Positions 1-10,685 of a stretch of 64,000 nucleotides of DNA are shown piece by piece (the stretch's first letter is position 1; each line of letters starts with the position of its first letter). Below the pieces are notes generated by a model that did not search any database, was not told where the DNA came from, and was given only the letters and a program-made list of their open reading frames with translations. The translations under genes and the position numbers were made by a program. The DNA is taken from NCBI GenBank assembly GCA_014529385.2, contig CM043952.1, forward strand, positions 151,617,057-151,681,056, in the 5' to 3' direction. The DNA comes from Adiantum capillus-veneris. Its lineage: Eukaryota; Streptophyta; Polypodiopsida; Polypodiales; Pteridaceae.

Positions 1-3000
1 AGAGATATGAGAGGCAATATGTGCATAATGTACAAATAGGCATGAAAAAGAGTGGGTTGCTAAAGCCTACTGAAAATGTTTTGGGTTTGTGTGAACAAGT
101 TTCTTTTGTAGATACTATGGGTGAGCTTGATGCTATAATGAGGTCTAGTTTGCATCTTGAAAATGAAGTTGTGGAAGTTTGCTCTATGAAAATGTATCAA
201 GTAATAGAAGCCTTTAAAGAAAGCCAAACAGTTGGCCCAGAAGTCCATGTTGAAACTAAATACAAGAGTGTAGCAAAGAAGGTGAAACCAGTAGCTTCAC
301 CCTTACCACCCAACAACAGGGAAAAGATTGAACAGGCTTCTTTACAACCAAGTTTGCGGAATCCTAAAAAGATCGGGCATACCTTCACAAAGGAGTCTTT
401 TCAAGAGTTGCAGATTGGTTGCGAGGAGTTTCTAACACAGGAGGAGACAAAGTGCTTCAAAGAAATGCTTTCAAAGCATGGTAAGGCTTTTGCATTTGAG
501 CCACATGAGATAGGATGTGTTGATCCTTCTATTGTAGCTCCTATGGTAATTTTCACAATACCTCATGTGCCTTGGAATCTGCGGCCTATTCCGGTTCCAA
601 AGGCTCATTTGCCAAAGTTAGTAGAGCTACTGAATGAGAAAATCAAAATGGAAATCTTGGAGCCTTCTTGTGCTCCATACTCAAATAGGTGGTTCACAGT
701 TCCAAAGAAGAATGGTTCTCTACGCTTCATCCAAGATATGCAACCAGTGAACAAGGTGACAATTAGAAATGTAGGTACAGGTCCAATTGTGGATGAGTTT
801 GCAAAGGCGTTTGCAGGGAGGGCAATCTACTCAATGGGGGATCTCTATCCAGGGTATGATCAATTTCAGCTTGCAATCGAAAGCAGAGACTTGACAACCA
901 TGAGGACACCTTTGGGTTTGGTAAGGATGTGTACCTTGCCACAGGGAGCAACCAACTCGGTTGCACATATGATGAATGGGATGAATAAGGTCTTACGTGA
1001 ATTTATTCCTCAAATCACAATGCCTTTCATTGATGATTTGCCTATCAAAGGATGTGAAGAAAGTGACAAATATGAAGCTTTGGATCTCACGGGATGTCGC
1101 AGGTTTGTGGTAAATCACATAAATGATTGTGATAAAATTTTGTCTAGGTTGGAAGAAGTGAATCTTACATTGTCAGGGAAAAAGTCTATGTTTGGTGTCA
1201 AAGAAGTGCTCATTGTGGGGCACATGTGCGGGCCATATGGTAGGAAACCTTGTCCATCAAAGGTAGATGCCATTCAAAGAATGAAAGAAACATGCACTAG
1301 CATCACTAAGGTTAGAAGGTTTCTGGGAGCAGGTGTCTTCTATGTTATTTGGATTCCACATTATGCACATGTAGCTGATCCTCTTTATCAGCTGCTTAGA
1401 AAGAATCAAAAGTTTAAATGGACAGAAGCACATGTAAAATCCATGAAAAAGCTAAAGGAGTTACTCCAGTCAGCAACAACTTTGAGAAAGGTAGACTATG
1501 AGTGTCAAAGGCCAGTGATTGTGACAGTAGATACCAGTCCTACAAGGATTGGATGGGCAATAGGGCAAGATGACAAAGAAGGACACAGGTATGTGGTAAG
1601 ATTTGGAGCAAAGGTACTAAGTGCTCGCCAAAGAAACTATCCACAGATAAAGAGAGAGTTATGGGGTATGGTTACAGCCTTGAAAAGTGGGAAAGAGTAC
1701 CTAATTGGTGCATGTGTGGTTGTAGAAATAGATTGTCTACCACTTCTTGGGATGATTACAAGCTGCTCAACACCAGACATTGCTATGTTGCGTTGGATTG
1801 CCTACATTAAGTCCTTAAATCCCGAGTTTAAGCACATTGCAGGTAAAGACAATACAGTGGCAGATATGCTATCAAGGGCAAGGTATGAAGATGAGTCACA
1901 AATGATTGATGAGGGAGATGATGTAGGCACAAAATTCTATTCTATCTCTCATGTCAAAGGTAACAATGTCTGCATCACTAATTCACTTGAATTGTTCTTG
2001 AAAGATCTTTATGAAGGTGATTGGCTTTCTATTGGAAGGTACTTGAGTACTCTAACAAAACAGGATGATTGGTCTGAACAAGAATTCAAGAGGATACGCA
2101 GGAAAGCATATGGGTACTTTTTAAGGGATGGTTACTTGTGGAAGCATCCTAAACAAAAGGGTGCTACACCACAACGGGTTATATGTAAAAAAGAGACCCA
2201 AGTAAAGCTCATGCAAGAGTTTCATGAGAGTCTATGGGCTGGACACAGGGGTGTGTGGGCAACCTTCTCCAAGTTGAAAGAAAAATACTGGTGGAAGGGT
2301 ATGTATAAAGATGTATCTCAGTTTCTAGAGTCATGTGTAACTTGTCAAATGTATTCAAATGTTCGACATCGTGATGGATTGCACCCTACATATCCACTAG
2401 CCATGCACTATAAATGGGTTGTGGATCTAGTCACGATGCCTTTAGGACTCTGGCAGATGAGATACTTGGTTCTTGCACGAGAGGACCTAACTAACCAGGT
2501 TGAAGGAAGAGCATTAAGAGCTAAGACCACAGAAGCTGTGTGCAAATTCCTTCTTGATGAGGTGATTTGCCGTTATGGTTGTGTGGGAAAAATCACTGCA
2601 GATCGAGGTGAACTGGATGCCGAAGAAGCAAGGGAGTTCTTTTCTAGATTAGGGATCAAGCTTTCTCTTACTACAGCTTACAACCCTGAAGGCAATGGAA
2701 AGAGTGAAAGAGGGCATCCTCCTATCATCAAAGCTTTGGCCAAGGCTTGCGAAGGAAGAGTTGGTGAGTGGCCAAAATTGTTACCATATGCTTTATGGGC
2801 TGATCGTACAACACATAGCTGAGTAACTGGCTACATGCCTGCGGAGCTAATGCATGGTCAAAAGCCAGTGATGCCAATTGAGGATACAATTCCCACATGG
2901 AATGTACTACCTTGGCAAGAGGACCTTAGTAGGGAAGATCTCCTTGCACTGCGTATAAGGCAGCTAGAGAGAAGACCTGGAGACATTGAAGCTGCAAAAG

Positions 3001-3401
3001 AACGACTCAAAAATGCAAGGTTGAAAAACAAGGACTATTTTGATAAGTGACATCGACTCAAGAGCAAAGCAATTGACAAAGGTGACTGGGTTTTAGTGTA
3101 TGATAGTAGCCTTGATAACCAGCACACAGTCATGCGTAAGTTCTCAAAAAGATGGTTTTGACCGTATGTTGTAAAGCATGTGCATGAAAATGCTACTTAC
3201 AGCTTGTCTGAACTAGATGGTACAGAAGTAAAGATTCCAATTGCAGGAAAAAGGATTAAAATGTTTAAGAGAAGAGGAGACAATGATCTAGAAGATATTG
3301 ATGAGGAAGAAGAGAAAAACACAGGTGAAGATCAAAGTGAACATGAAGCTTTGGAATCATCCAGTGAAGAAGAAGACAAGGAAGATGTACAAGAGGTCTA
3401 A
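1..3401 (+). pseudogene. Ty3/gypsy pol relic of element A: RT, RNase H, integrase
   Basis: This is the 3' part of a retrotransposon polyprotein. The frame is open to the left window edge; the first in-frame start-like codon (GTG at 21) is not a real start. In codons counted from 21, a reverse transcriptase lies at about 175-480, with the catalytic motif FIDD at 336-339. RNase H follows at about 495-640 (VTVDTS, then YPQIKREL). The integrase has an HHCC zinc finger at about 735-777 and a catalytic D,D,E core at about 800-895. The same frame is broken by TGA at 2820-2822, 3048-3050 and 3159-3161, then runs on to a strongly acidic tail ending at 3401. At least two of the stops look like former CGA arginine codons. 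The RT sequence (DLYPGYDQF, LPQGATNSV) differs from family B and element D in this window. It is a dead copy. Confidence 0.9.
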
Positions 3402-3447
3402 TCTTACAAAGAGACAATGTGGCACATACCGGAGGATGTGCAGGTTT

Positions 3448-3459
3448 AGAGGGGGTGGA
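3448..3459 (+). promoter_or_regulatory. Polypurine tract of element A
   Basis: The purine-rich run AGAGGGGGTGGA sits 46 bases after the pol stop and directly before a TG that can begin an LTR. This is where plus-strand DNA synthesis is primed in LTR retrotransposons. One T interrupts the run. Confidence 0.6.
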
Positions 3460-4284
3460 TGTCGTGCTGTGACACGTACATAGTGGGAACGCATGCTACA
3501 AGATCTATCTTGTATTTTTTTAGATACATAATTATATTTCCTATAGTGTACATATGCATATTTAAGTATAATAATAAGCCTTCTATCTCATCCTATTATT
3601 TTTATCAAGGGTAACCTATCCTTACTTCACCATCAGAAAATACTATGGGAAAAGCACCAATAGCTCCACCTCTTTAACTTGGGGCAAAAAGCATTGATTC
3701 TTTATTTCTACTATTTCATTATCATCTCACACCCTAGCTAGATCCTATATCTAGGGTAAACTCCAATATATATATATTCTACGTATTTTTTATACTTTTC
3801 TTATATTTCTTTTTAAATAGCTACTAGGAGAGAATCAAATCCTAGTGGGACACTAGGTGGCATGATTTCAAAGATACACTTATTTTAATGCATTATTGCA
3901 AGCATGATTACAAATCTTTGTCAAGGAGCAATGTCATGCTTTCATATGGCATGAGGTGTCCTTGTGAATTAAATGAAAGTCTAGGCTAAGGAGACCACAT
4001 GAAGACTTTTGCTGCCATAAATGGACCCCATTTTGATGAATTTTTTACACAAGGTTCCAATCTGAATTGGAAAACGAGTTTAAAATGAAAATCGTAGCTA
4101 ATGAGCTGAAGTTTTTGCCCATATTTTTAATTTTTTATTTGGAGCCACGGTTGAGGAGATATGATCAAAATACTGGACCCCAGTCTGCCCACATCATGCA
4201 AGGACAGCTCATTTCCAACTTTTCCAATTCATGTTGACACTGGCTCCTCTCTTCTTGTGTAAACCCTTGGGGGTTCCCTTCACC

Positions 4285-4291
4285 TATAAAA
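4285..4291 (+). promoter_or_regulatory. TATA box in LTR A
   Basis: TATAAAA in the context CACCTATAAAAGGGGA is a strong plant core promoter match. Transcription would start some 30 bases downstream, so the R-U5 leader would include the twin ORFs at 4840-5267. Confidence 0.55.
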
Positions 4292-4839
4292 GGGGACCTC
4301 TTCTTCCTTGGAAGAACTCAAGCATTCAAGCCATTGATGAGAGGAATTCTTGAGGGAGTGAGTAGTAATGCCTAATTGTACTTAGCCATTAACATAAGCC
4401 CAAGCCTACACTTTCTCCTAGAGGGAGACTAGCCATTCTTGCAACAAGCTAACCTTGGAAGATCAACTCTAATCAAAGAAGGTCTTGCACTTGGTGTATC
4501 AATCAAAGTGGAATTATCCACTCTTCTTCTCTCTCCCATCAATAATGGTGCCGAAGGGTTTCAAGTAAGATGTGTTCTACATTGATGTTTTCTTGATTTC
4601 TTGTTGTTTTCATTTTCATCTCTAATCCAATATATATATATATATATGTATCTAATCTCATCTCCTTAACCAAACCTATCTCTCTCATTCTTAGTAATTC
4701 ATCCTCTCTAGGTTCTCTTGCTACAGGTACATCTCTCCCCGCAGTATCCTTATTGCCTACGGGCAAGAATAGGGCTTGGGAGGGAAACTTCTCATCTCTT
4801 CACTTCTCTCATATCTACATTTCTCACATACTATCCTAG

Positions 4840-5058
4840 ATGAATAACCCACATGATGATCATTTCTATCGCTTTCACTCTGTACGATCTATTAGAATTA
4901 ACGTATGGATTAGCCGTAAAATACACTTTCAACAACGTATAGTGTTTCTCTTCGGCCCTGAAAGGCTCAATGAAATACTTCTATCACCGGATCCCATCAT
5001 ACTACCTCTCATAGACTATAATTTTTCTTTTGATGTAAGCGTAGTTATCTTGCTATGA
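4840..5058 (+). CDS. Small ORF 1 of an overlapping twin pair inside LTR A
   Basis: This 72-codon ORF begins at ATG 4840 and ends at TGA 5056-5058. I do not recognise the family. Its product aligns without gaps from residue 5 onward with the product of the next ORF. About 26 of 68 aligned residues are identical, clustered in LFG..RLN.I and P.ILP.I.Y, followed by a DV pair. The C-terminus is hydrophobic. More than half of the shared residues use different synonymous codons, so protein similarity has outlasted DNA similarity. The last four bases, ATGA, also contain the start codon of the next ORF. Several upstream ATGs follow the TATA box, so scanning ribosomes would not reach it easily. Coding status is inferred from the paralogue comparison only. 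Confidence 0.4.
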   Translation: MNNPHDDHFYRFHSVRSIRINVWISRKIHFQQRIVFLFGPERLNEILLSPDPIILPLIDYNFSFDVSVVILL

Positions 5059-5267
5059 ACCAAGAGGATTTGTACACACAATTAATCCCAATCACTAGAC
5101 AAAATATATATATTATGGTAAGCACAAAACTACAATTCCAAAGAACAATTCGTAGCCTATTTGGTCAGCCAAGATTGAATGCCATTAACTCATCCATTAA
5201 CCCTTTCATATTACCCATGATACGATATGACCATAGCCTTGATGTTTTCATCTTCGTATTCTTTTGA
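5055..5267 (+). CDS. Small ORF 2 of the twin pair, overlapping ORF 1 by ATGA
   Basis: This 70-codon ORF starts at ATG 5055, which overlaps the ORF 1 stop, and ends at TGA 5265-5267. It is a diverged tandem paralogue of ORF 1. The shared core runs from residue 18 to 64 and includes K, FQ, LFG, RLN, ILP and the final DV. The tail is very hydrophobic (FIFVFF). ATGA coupling is usual in viruses and bacteria and unusual in plant nuclear genes. The pair may be a leader-encoded accessory product of the retroelement, or a relic of one longer gene with two repeat domains. I know of no function to assign. Confidence 0.4.
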   Translation: MNQEDLYTQLIPITRQNIYIMVSTKLQFQRTIRSLFGQPRLNAINSSINPFILPMIRYDHSLDVFIFVFF

Positions 5268-5509
5268 CATTCTCTTTTGCGTTCTTTCTTTGTGTGTGTG
5301 AGTGCAAGAGAGAAAGAGTGAGTCTTCTTTGATTGCACTTCTTTCCAAACCCTATTCTTCATGGCATCTATGGTTTAACTCCTTCATATAGTTTTTGTTG
5401 AGTTCTCCCACAAACTCTCACAGCCATAAGCCCGGTGCTTTCCTGGCAAGACCGCAAATTTCTCGACAACGTATCGACAAGAACGAGACCGCCGTCTCTC
5501 ACTGTCACA

Positions 5510-6550
5510 CATATCTGTTGCTATAAGTGAATGCAAAAATGGCACAAGAGTGGGAGATCACTCGACCACTACACAATCATTAAAATCATGACTAATCGCA
5601 TCAAACTTGATGCTCGCATATGCATAAAACAGCTCCACAATCTGCTATTTACAAGCATAAATTGGGACAAACTGCTCAACCAAGCGTAAAGCGCATAACC
5701 ATATATGCAAGTAGAGAGCCAAATAGCTCATAACGCATCACACAAGAGAAACTGGCTGACAAAACCTGTCAAAGTGAGAGTAAACACTTGATCACTGTCA
5801 AAGTGGGAATATATTGACCATTGTACAAGATGGCATAACACTGCAAACTTGTATGGCGAGAAGACCAGGAAAAACGAACAGAGTTTCCTTTGCAAAATGA
5901 GCCAAAACTCAATGCAAACCGCAAGCCAAAAAACTGCAAATAACTGCTAGAGTGGGAGTAAACTCGACCATTAAACCATCAGAGAGTAAACTGCAAATAT
6001 GTGCAAAACCATGGCAAGAATCTAGGAAAAATTTGGTAGAGTTTTCCCTGAAAACTGACAAAAACTCAAAAATTTTACCAAATATGCATGAAAATAGACA
6101 CTCAGTGTTTTAGTAGCAAAATCCACAAATGGCATACATAGCATTGCCAAAACAGCTCACTCCTGACCGAGTGGCTATATGGACATATAGCTATCCAAAA
6201 ACACATGTAAACCTGCAAACTTGCTACTTGCAAGCTATAGCTAACTCAAATTTATCCACATAATGCATACATAGCATGAAACTGCACCAAACCGTGCAAG
6301 AAATTGCTCTCTGGATTCCCCCACACAATTGTACATGAGCACTACATGTACCACATAAGCTGTATTGGAAAGATTGTGCAACCTGTGAGAAAAACCACTA
6401 GGAAACTTGCACACACTACCTCATCACTAGATAAACACGTCAATCAAAAATGTTGTCCAAGAGCTGAGCACGCTCGAGGGAAAAACCTACTTCGAAATTG
6501 GCCGTCGGAGCCGAATGTGTCATATGTGTGTCGTTGAAGCCAAAAACTAG
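5510..6550 (+). other. Non-coding stretch with degenerate direct repeats
   Basis: No convincing ORF is present. A phrase like AGAGTGGGAGTAAACTCGACC recurs in diverged form near 5549, 5770, 5799 and 5950. A following phrase around AGGAAAAA...AGAGTTT also appears twice (about 5870 and 6030). Together these suggest an old tandem repeat of roughly 165-180 bp. It may be retroelement leader or LTR debris. Confidence 0.4.
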
Positions 6551-7831
6551 AGAAATCATCGAAGTCAAAATGTCGTGGAGACTACATCAGAGCCGGGCCG
6601 CTCCGGATGGGGGCTAGAGGAGAGCCGATGCCTCTCTTGCTCGATCGTCTCTTGTTGTGTCGAGGTCAAAAAGTCGGGATGTCGAGGAAATTCTTAGGAG
6701 CCGTCTTTCATCGCCACGCAAAGCACGCTAGCCGAATAGCCGCCTGATTGGTGTCAAAACCGCTGTCAGAATGGCTAATCACCGATATCATCTAGGTCGG
6801 TGTCAAAATCGATGCCAATAGCCGATGCTCGAAGCCGAGGCTGAGCCAATGTGAAATTGCCAATGCTCGAGGCCAATCCCGAGCAGTCAAATTATTGCCA
6901 AAAATTGATGCTCGATGCTCGAGGCCGATGCCGAGCTGTCAAATCAGTGCCAAAAATTGATGTCGGAGCCGCCTCCCGCCGCCAGACGAGAGTCTCTGAT
7001 GTCAAGGAGGACGCTCAAATTGGGCCGATGCTAGGAGTGATTCCCAGACTTACTCACCAAAGCTCGCAAACACCTATGTATGTGTGTGCATCGACGCTGA
7101 GTGCGCACGTGCTTGCTCTCCTTTTTCCATGACCGAGATAGCTTGTAAACTCTGTCTTTCTCTTACTGAGAAGAGCTATCTCTCTCTCACACTCTTTCTC
7201 GGGCGTGTGTGTGAGTGGAGGACTGGACGTCAAAGGGTCAGGGTGTTGAGGGCTTGTGGGAACAGGGCCTTGTACACAAGGTTTGTAAGCTTGAATTTTT
7301 AAAAAAATCGAATTCAATTCACTGCAGACACTGTCGAAAGGCTAGAACTATCAGACCTACAAACTCTGATGAAAAGAACAAGTTCTGCTCGGTGCTGACC
7401 TGCTGCCTCTGCGAGACTGGCTGCCCGATTACCGCTTTCCTTGCTCGCAATTCCCTGTTGCAACGCAATTTGATTCACCTTGCTTCAAGCCTTCAAAAGG
7501 CTTCAATTCACCTACATTACGCCTGCAATCGGCTCCTGCCCATGAGCCCTTTAAAGCCTTCAATCTGCTCATAACATGTTACTGCCTAAGAGGCCTTCAA
7601 GCCTTCGATACTTGCCAACATTCCATCGAAACAAAAATTGCACTGCCTCCCACTCTGTCACTCTTGTTGCTTCAATTTTGTTGCAGTCAAAGAACTCCAA
7701 GCTCAATTTTGTTCAGTTAGACCTGCTCTATTCGACCCTGATTGTTGATTCCCCTTTGCATAGCTACAGTTCTGTAGCTGCCCGCTTTGCTTCTGATTCC
7801 CTTGCTTTGTTCGAATAGAACTGCTATTTGA
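6551..7831 (+). other. Non-coding, GC-richer stretch, nothing recognised
   Basis: Base composition is richer in CG than in the flanks, with many TCGA and GCCGA words. Only short open frames exist, and none resembles a known protein. The words GGCTTCAATT and CTTCAAGCC recur between 7480 and 7620; a similar word also occurs inside element F. No TATA-plus-ORF arrangement is visible. Confidence 0.4.
6864..6967 (+). repeat. Two-copy 52-bp tandem repeat
   Basis: Two adjacent units begin TGCTCGAGGCC at 6864 and 6916 and share GAGC(A/T)GTCAAAT and TGCCAAAAATTGATG. They differ at several positions, mostly transitions. Confidence 0.6.
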
Positions 7832-8013
7832 GTGTATGTGTGTGTGTGTGCACACACACAACCAAGCAAAAAAAAGGATTCGGTTTTCTCCTTTTGTATC
7901 GAGATCTACCAGCTCTACTGAGCTCCTCGATTGCTTGCTTTCAGCTTGGTCGGCCGATTTTGGCTGCCCCAGTTCAAACTTTGTGTGTGTGTGTGTGTGT
8001 GCATGCGTGTGTT
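7832..8013 (+). repeat. Two GT/CA microsatellites
   Basis: Runs of alternating GT and CA occupy about 7832-7861 and 7982-8013, separated by 120 bp of unique sequence. The first switches from (TG)n to (CA)n, making a short imperfect palindrome. Small open frames here only translate the repeat. Confidence 0.8.
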
Positions 8014-8035
8014 CCAATAACAATATAACATATAC

Positions 8036-9009
8036 ATCAAAGAATCCTTTCAAATTACAAAAGACACTAGAAATTATGTCAGTGAAAAGGTTGTATAATT
8101 CCCATTCATAGTATAGTCTTTATACATCAATACTGAAATCAAGGGTCAGAAGATATAAAAGTCCACCATCTTCAAGCCAAAGAACTTTGAAAACCATAGT
8201 TGAAAAGGTAACCCTCACCTGTACCCATGGAAACAACACAACCTTTAGTTAGCATTGGTACCGTATGCAGGTGATGCAAAGGTATCCCACATGTTATAGA
8301 TGTCACCCAGCTAGATTCTTTCAAAGATAAATAATAAAAAAGGTGAAGCCAATCATATATCCAGAGATGGTTTCATTTACGAGGGGAAACCATATGAGCT
8401 TTCATGAGATAAGGGTCAAAAGAAGTAGCCAACTTTACCCATAGCAGTCTTACATTGACTTAGTATAGTCAATAATATTTATGAGTTCTATATTGGTATA
8501 CTAGTACTACTATATTGCAATACTGGTATATGTATATTGGTATATCGATACTGGTCTCAAATTTTTAGTGCTAGTATTGGTAGAGGTAGTACAGCTATAA
8601 TGACTTTATATAGTCAAATATATGTGTGAGTTCTAGACTCCTATACAGCTATACTGGTACTGGTATACTGGTATTGCTATATTGCAATACTGGTATATAG
8701 GTATATTGGTACTGATCTCAGATTTTCACCGTTGGTATCGGTAGTGGTAGTACTGGTACCATAACAGTCATACGTCAACTTAGTATAGTCAAGAATATGT
8801 ATGAGTTCTAAACTGCCATACTACTATAGTAGTATCGGTATATTGGTACCGTTAATATATTGGTATATGTATACTGGTATACTATTACTGGTCTTCGATT
8901 TCCAGTGCTAATCAGAAGAAGTAGCCAAATATTTCGATAAGGCATTCATTGACTTAGTATAGTATTGGTACTAGTAGTATTGGTAGCACTAATGTAGTGA
9001 AAAAAATAA

Positions 9010-9042
<33 letters not shown>

Positions 9043-10500
9043 TAGTATTAGTGCTAATTTTGTAAAAAACCATAACTGTTACTAGTATTAATGTAGTAAA
9101 AAACCATAACTTCTATTGGTATTGATGTAGTAAAAACCACAACAAGTAAATGTATACTAATGTACTGGTACTGATCTCTTTCTTCAGTGTTAGTCAGAAA
9201 AAGTAGCCAACTATTCCCACAAGTCATACATTGACTTAGTACAGTGTTGATAGTACTCGTAATACTGGTAGTATTGGTATGGGTGGTGCTGGTACTGATC
9301 CATAATATATATTCATAAATGGTATTTCCATAACATGTATATGTATACTGGTGCAGGTCTCTGATCTTTACTGCTAGTCAAAAGAAGTAGCCAACTATTC
9401 CCACAAGTCATACATCGACTTAGTATAGTACCGGTAGTAGCAATAGTACTGGTACTGGTACTTCTGTAGAGTAAAACCCATATATATTTAGAGATGGTTT
9501 TATTTACAAGGGGTTGCAGGGAAACCAATTAGTTATTGGTACTGGTACTGATGTAGTAAAAAAAAGTATTGGTATTGGTACTGATGTAGTAAAAAACCTA
9601 ACTATTACTGGTGTTGGTACTGATGTAGTAAAAATACCATAACCTATACTGGTATACTGGTGCGGGTCTCACATTTTCAGTGCTAGTCAGAAGAAGTAGC
9701 CAACTATTCCCGCAAGTCATACATCGACTTAGTATAGTACTGGGACTGGTAGTATTGGTAGTATTGGTACTACTGGTACTGGTAGTAATGGTACTAGTAC
9801 AGAAGTAGTAAAACACCATAACATATATTTAGAGATGGTTTCATTTATAAAGGGTTGCAGGTAAACCAATCAATTTTTTTTAATGCTTGTACTAGTACAG
9901 GTAGTACTAGTATAGGTAATACTGCTATATTGGTATTGGTATACTGGTACTGATACACCAGAGAACCCTTTCAATTTACAAAAGACACTAGAAAGTATGT
10001 CACTAAAAAGGTGGTATAATTCCCATTCATAGTACATAACAATATTTATACACCAATATTAAAATCAAGAATTTGAAAAAAGTTCACCATTTTCAAGCCA
10101 AGGGACATTAAAACCATAGTTGAGAAGGTAACCCTCTCTTAGGGTCAAAAGAAGTAGCCAACTATTCCCATACTAGTCATACATCGACTTAGTATAGTCG
10201 AGAACATGCATGAGTTCTATACTACTATACTTGCTATACTGGTATTGGCATATTGGTATTGTTATATTGCAATACTAGTATATGTATGCTGGTACTGGTC
10301 TCAGATTTTCAGTGTTAGTACTGGTATTGGTAGTACTAGTGTTATAACATTCATACATCATCTTAGAATAGACAAGACCACGCATGCGTTCTATACTGCT
10401 ATACTGGTACTGGTATACTAGTATTGTTGTATCGGTACCGATACACTAAAGAATCCTTTCAAATTACAAAAGACAATATGTCAATGAAAAGGTGGTATAA
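8036..10500 (+). repeat. Degenerate tandem-repeat array, left part
   Basis: A phrase of the form AGTAGCCAACTATTCCC followed by TCATACATCGACTTAGTATAGT recurs about nine times (near 8435, 8605, 8762, 8921, 9200, 9390, 9697, 10155 and 10352), spaced roughly 160-460 bp. Between the copies are expansions of TGGTACTGGTATTGG. A second block of about 190 bp (CCTTTCAAATTACAAAAGACA through CATAGTTGAGAAGGTAACC) occurs at about 8036 and 9955, and a third copy beginning at 10442 continues at 16362. A third module, AGAGATGGTTTCATTTA, appears at about 8363, 9492 and 9832. An (AT)n run lies at 9012-9040. This is a satellite-like higher-order repeat with no coding content. Confidence 0.75.
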
Positions 10501-10672
10501 TGTCAGGACACGGGTCCTGTACCCTAAGAACTAGGCTAGGCAAGGACTACGGCCAAGGGCCGGGCTAGGCAGTGTGGACAAAGGATCCGTCTAGGGCAAG
10601 GGGCTAGGAGCCCACCTATAAAGGGAGGTTGGGAGGAGGATCCAGGAGAGCCTAGTGGCCTAGTTTCTTACA
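10501..10672 (+). repeat. 5' LTR of element F
   Basis: This is the left copy of the 172-bp terminal repeat. It contains a TATA box, TATAAAG, at 10617-10623, about 55 bp from its 3' end, so U3 is very short. The right copy is at 16190-16361. Confidence 0.92.
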
Positions 10673-10673
10673 C

Positions 10674-10685
10674 TGGTATCAGAGC
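10674..10685 (+). promoter_or_regulatory. Primer-binding site of element F
   Basis: TGGTATCAGAGC is separated by one base from the LTR end. It is the standard complement to the 3' end of plant initiator-Met tRNA, where minus-strand synthesis starts. Confidence 0.92.

Larger units (their letters stand above)
3460..5509 (+). repeat. Putative 3' LTR of element A
   Basis: The segment starts TGTCGTGCTG immediately after the polypurine tract and could end at CACTGTCACA, giving TG...CA ends and a length near 2.05 kb. It contains a good TATA box at 4285 and long non-coding stretches, as expected of a U3-R-U5 unit. The 5' LTR is outside the window, so neither the right boundary nor a target duplication can be confirmed. 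The segment also carries two small overlapping ORFs, described separately. Confidence 0.5.

Noticed and set aside
21-2822. Start of the 933-codon frame taken as a real initiation codon
   Set aside because: The codon at 21 is GTG and the frame is open to the left window edge, so this is an internal position of a truncated polyprotein.
8036-10500. Tandem array as a CRISPR array
   Set aside because: Repeats are degenerate and irregularly spaced, there are no unique spacers of constant length, and the window is plant nuclear DNA.
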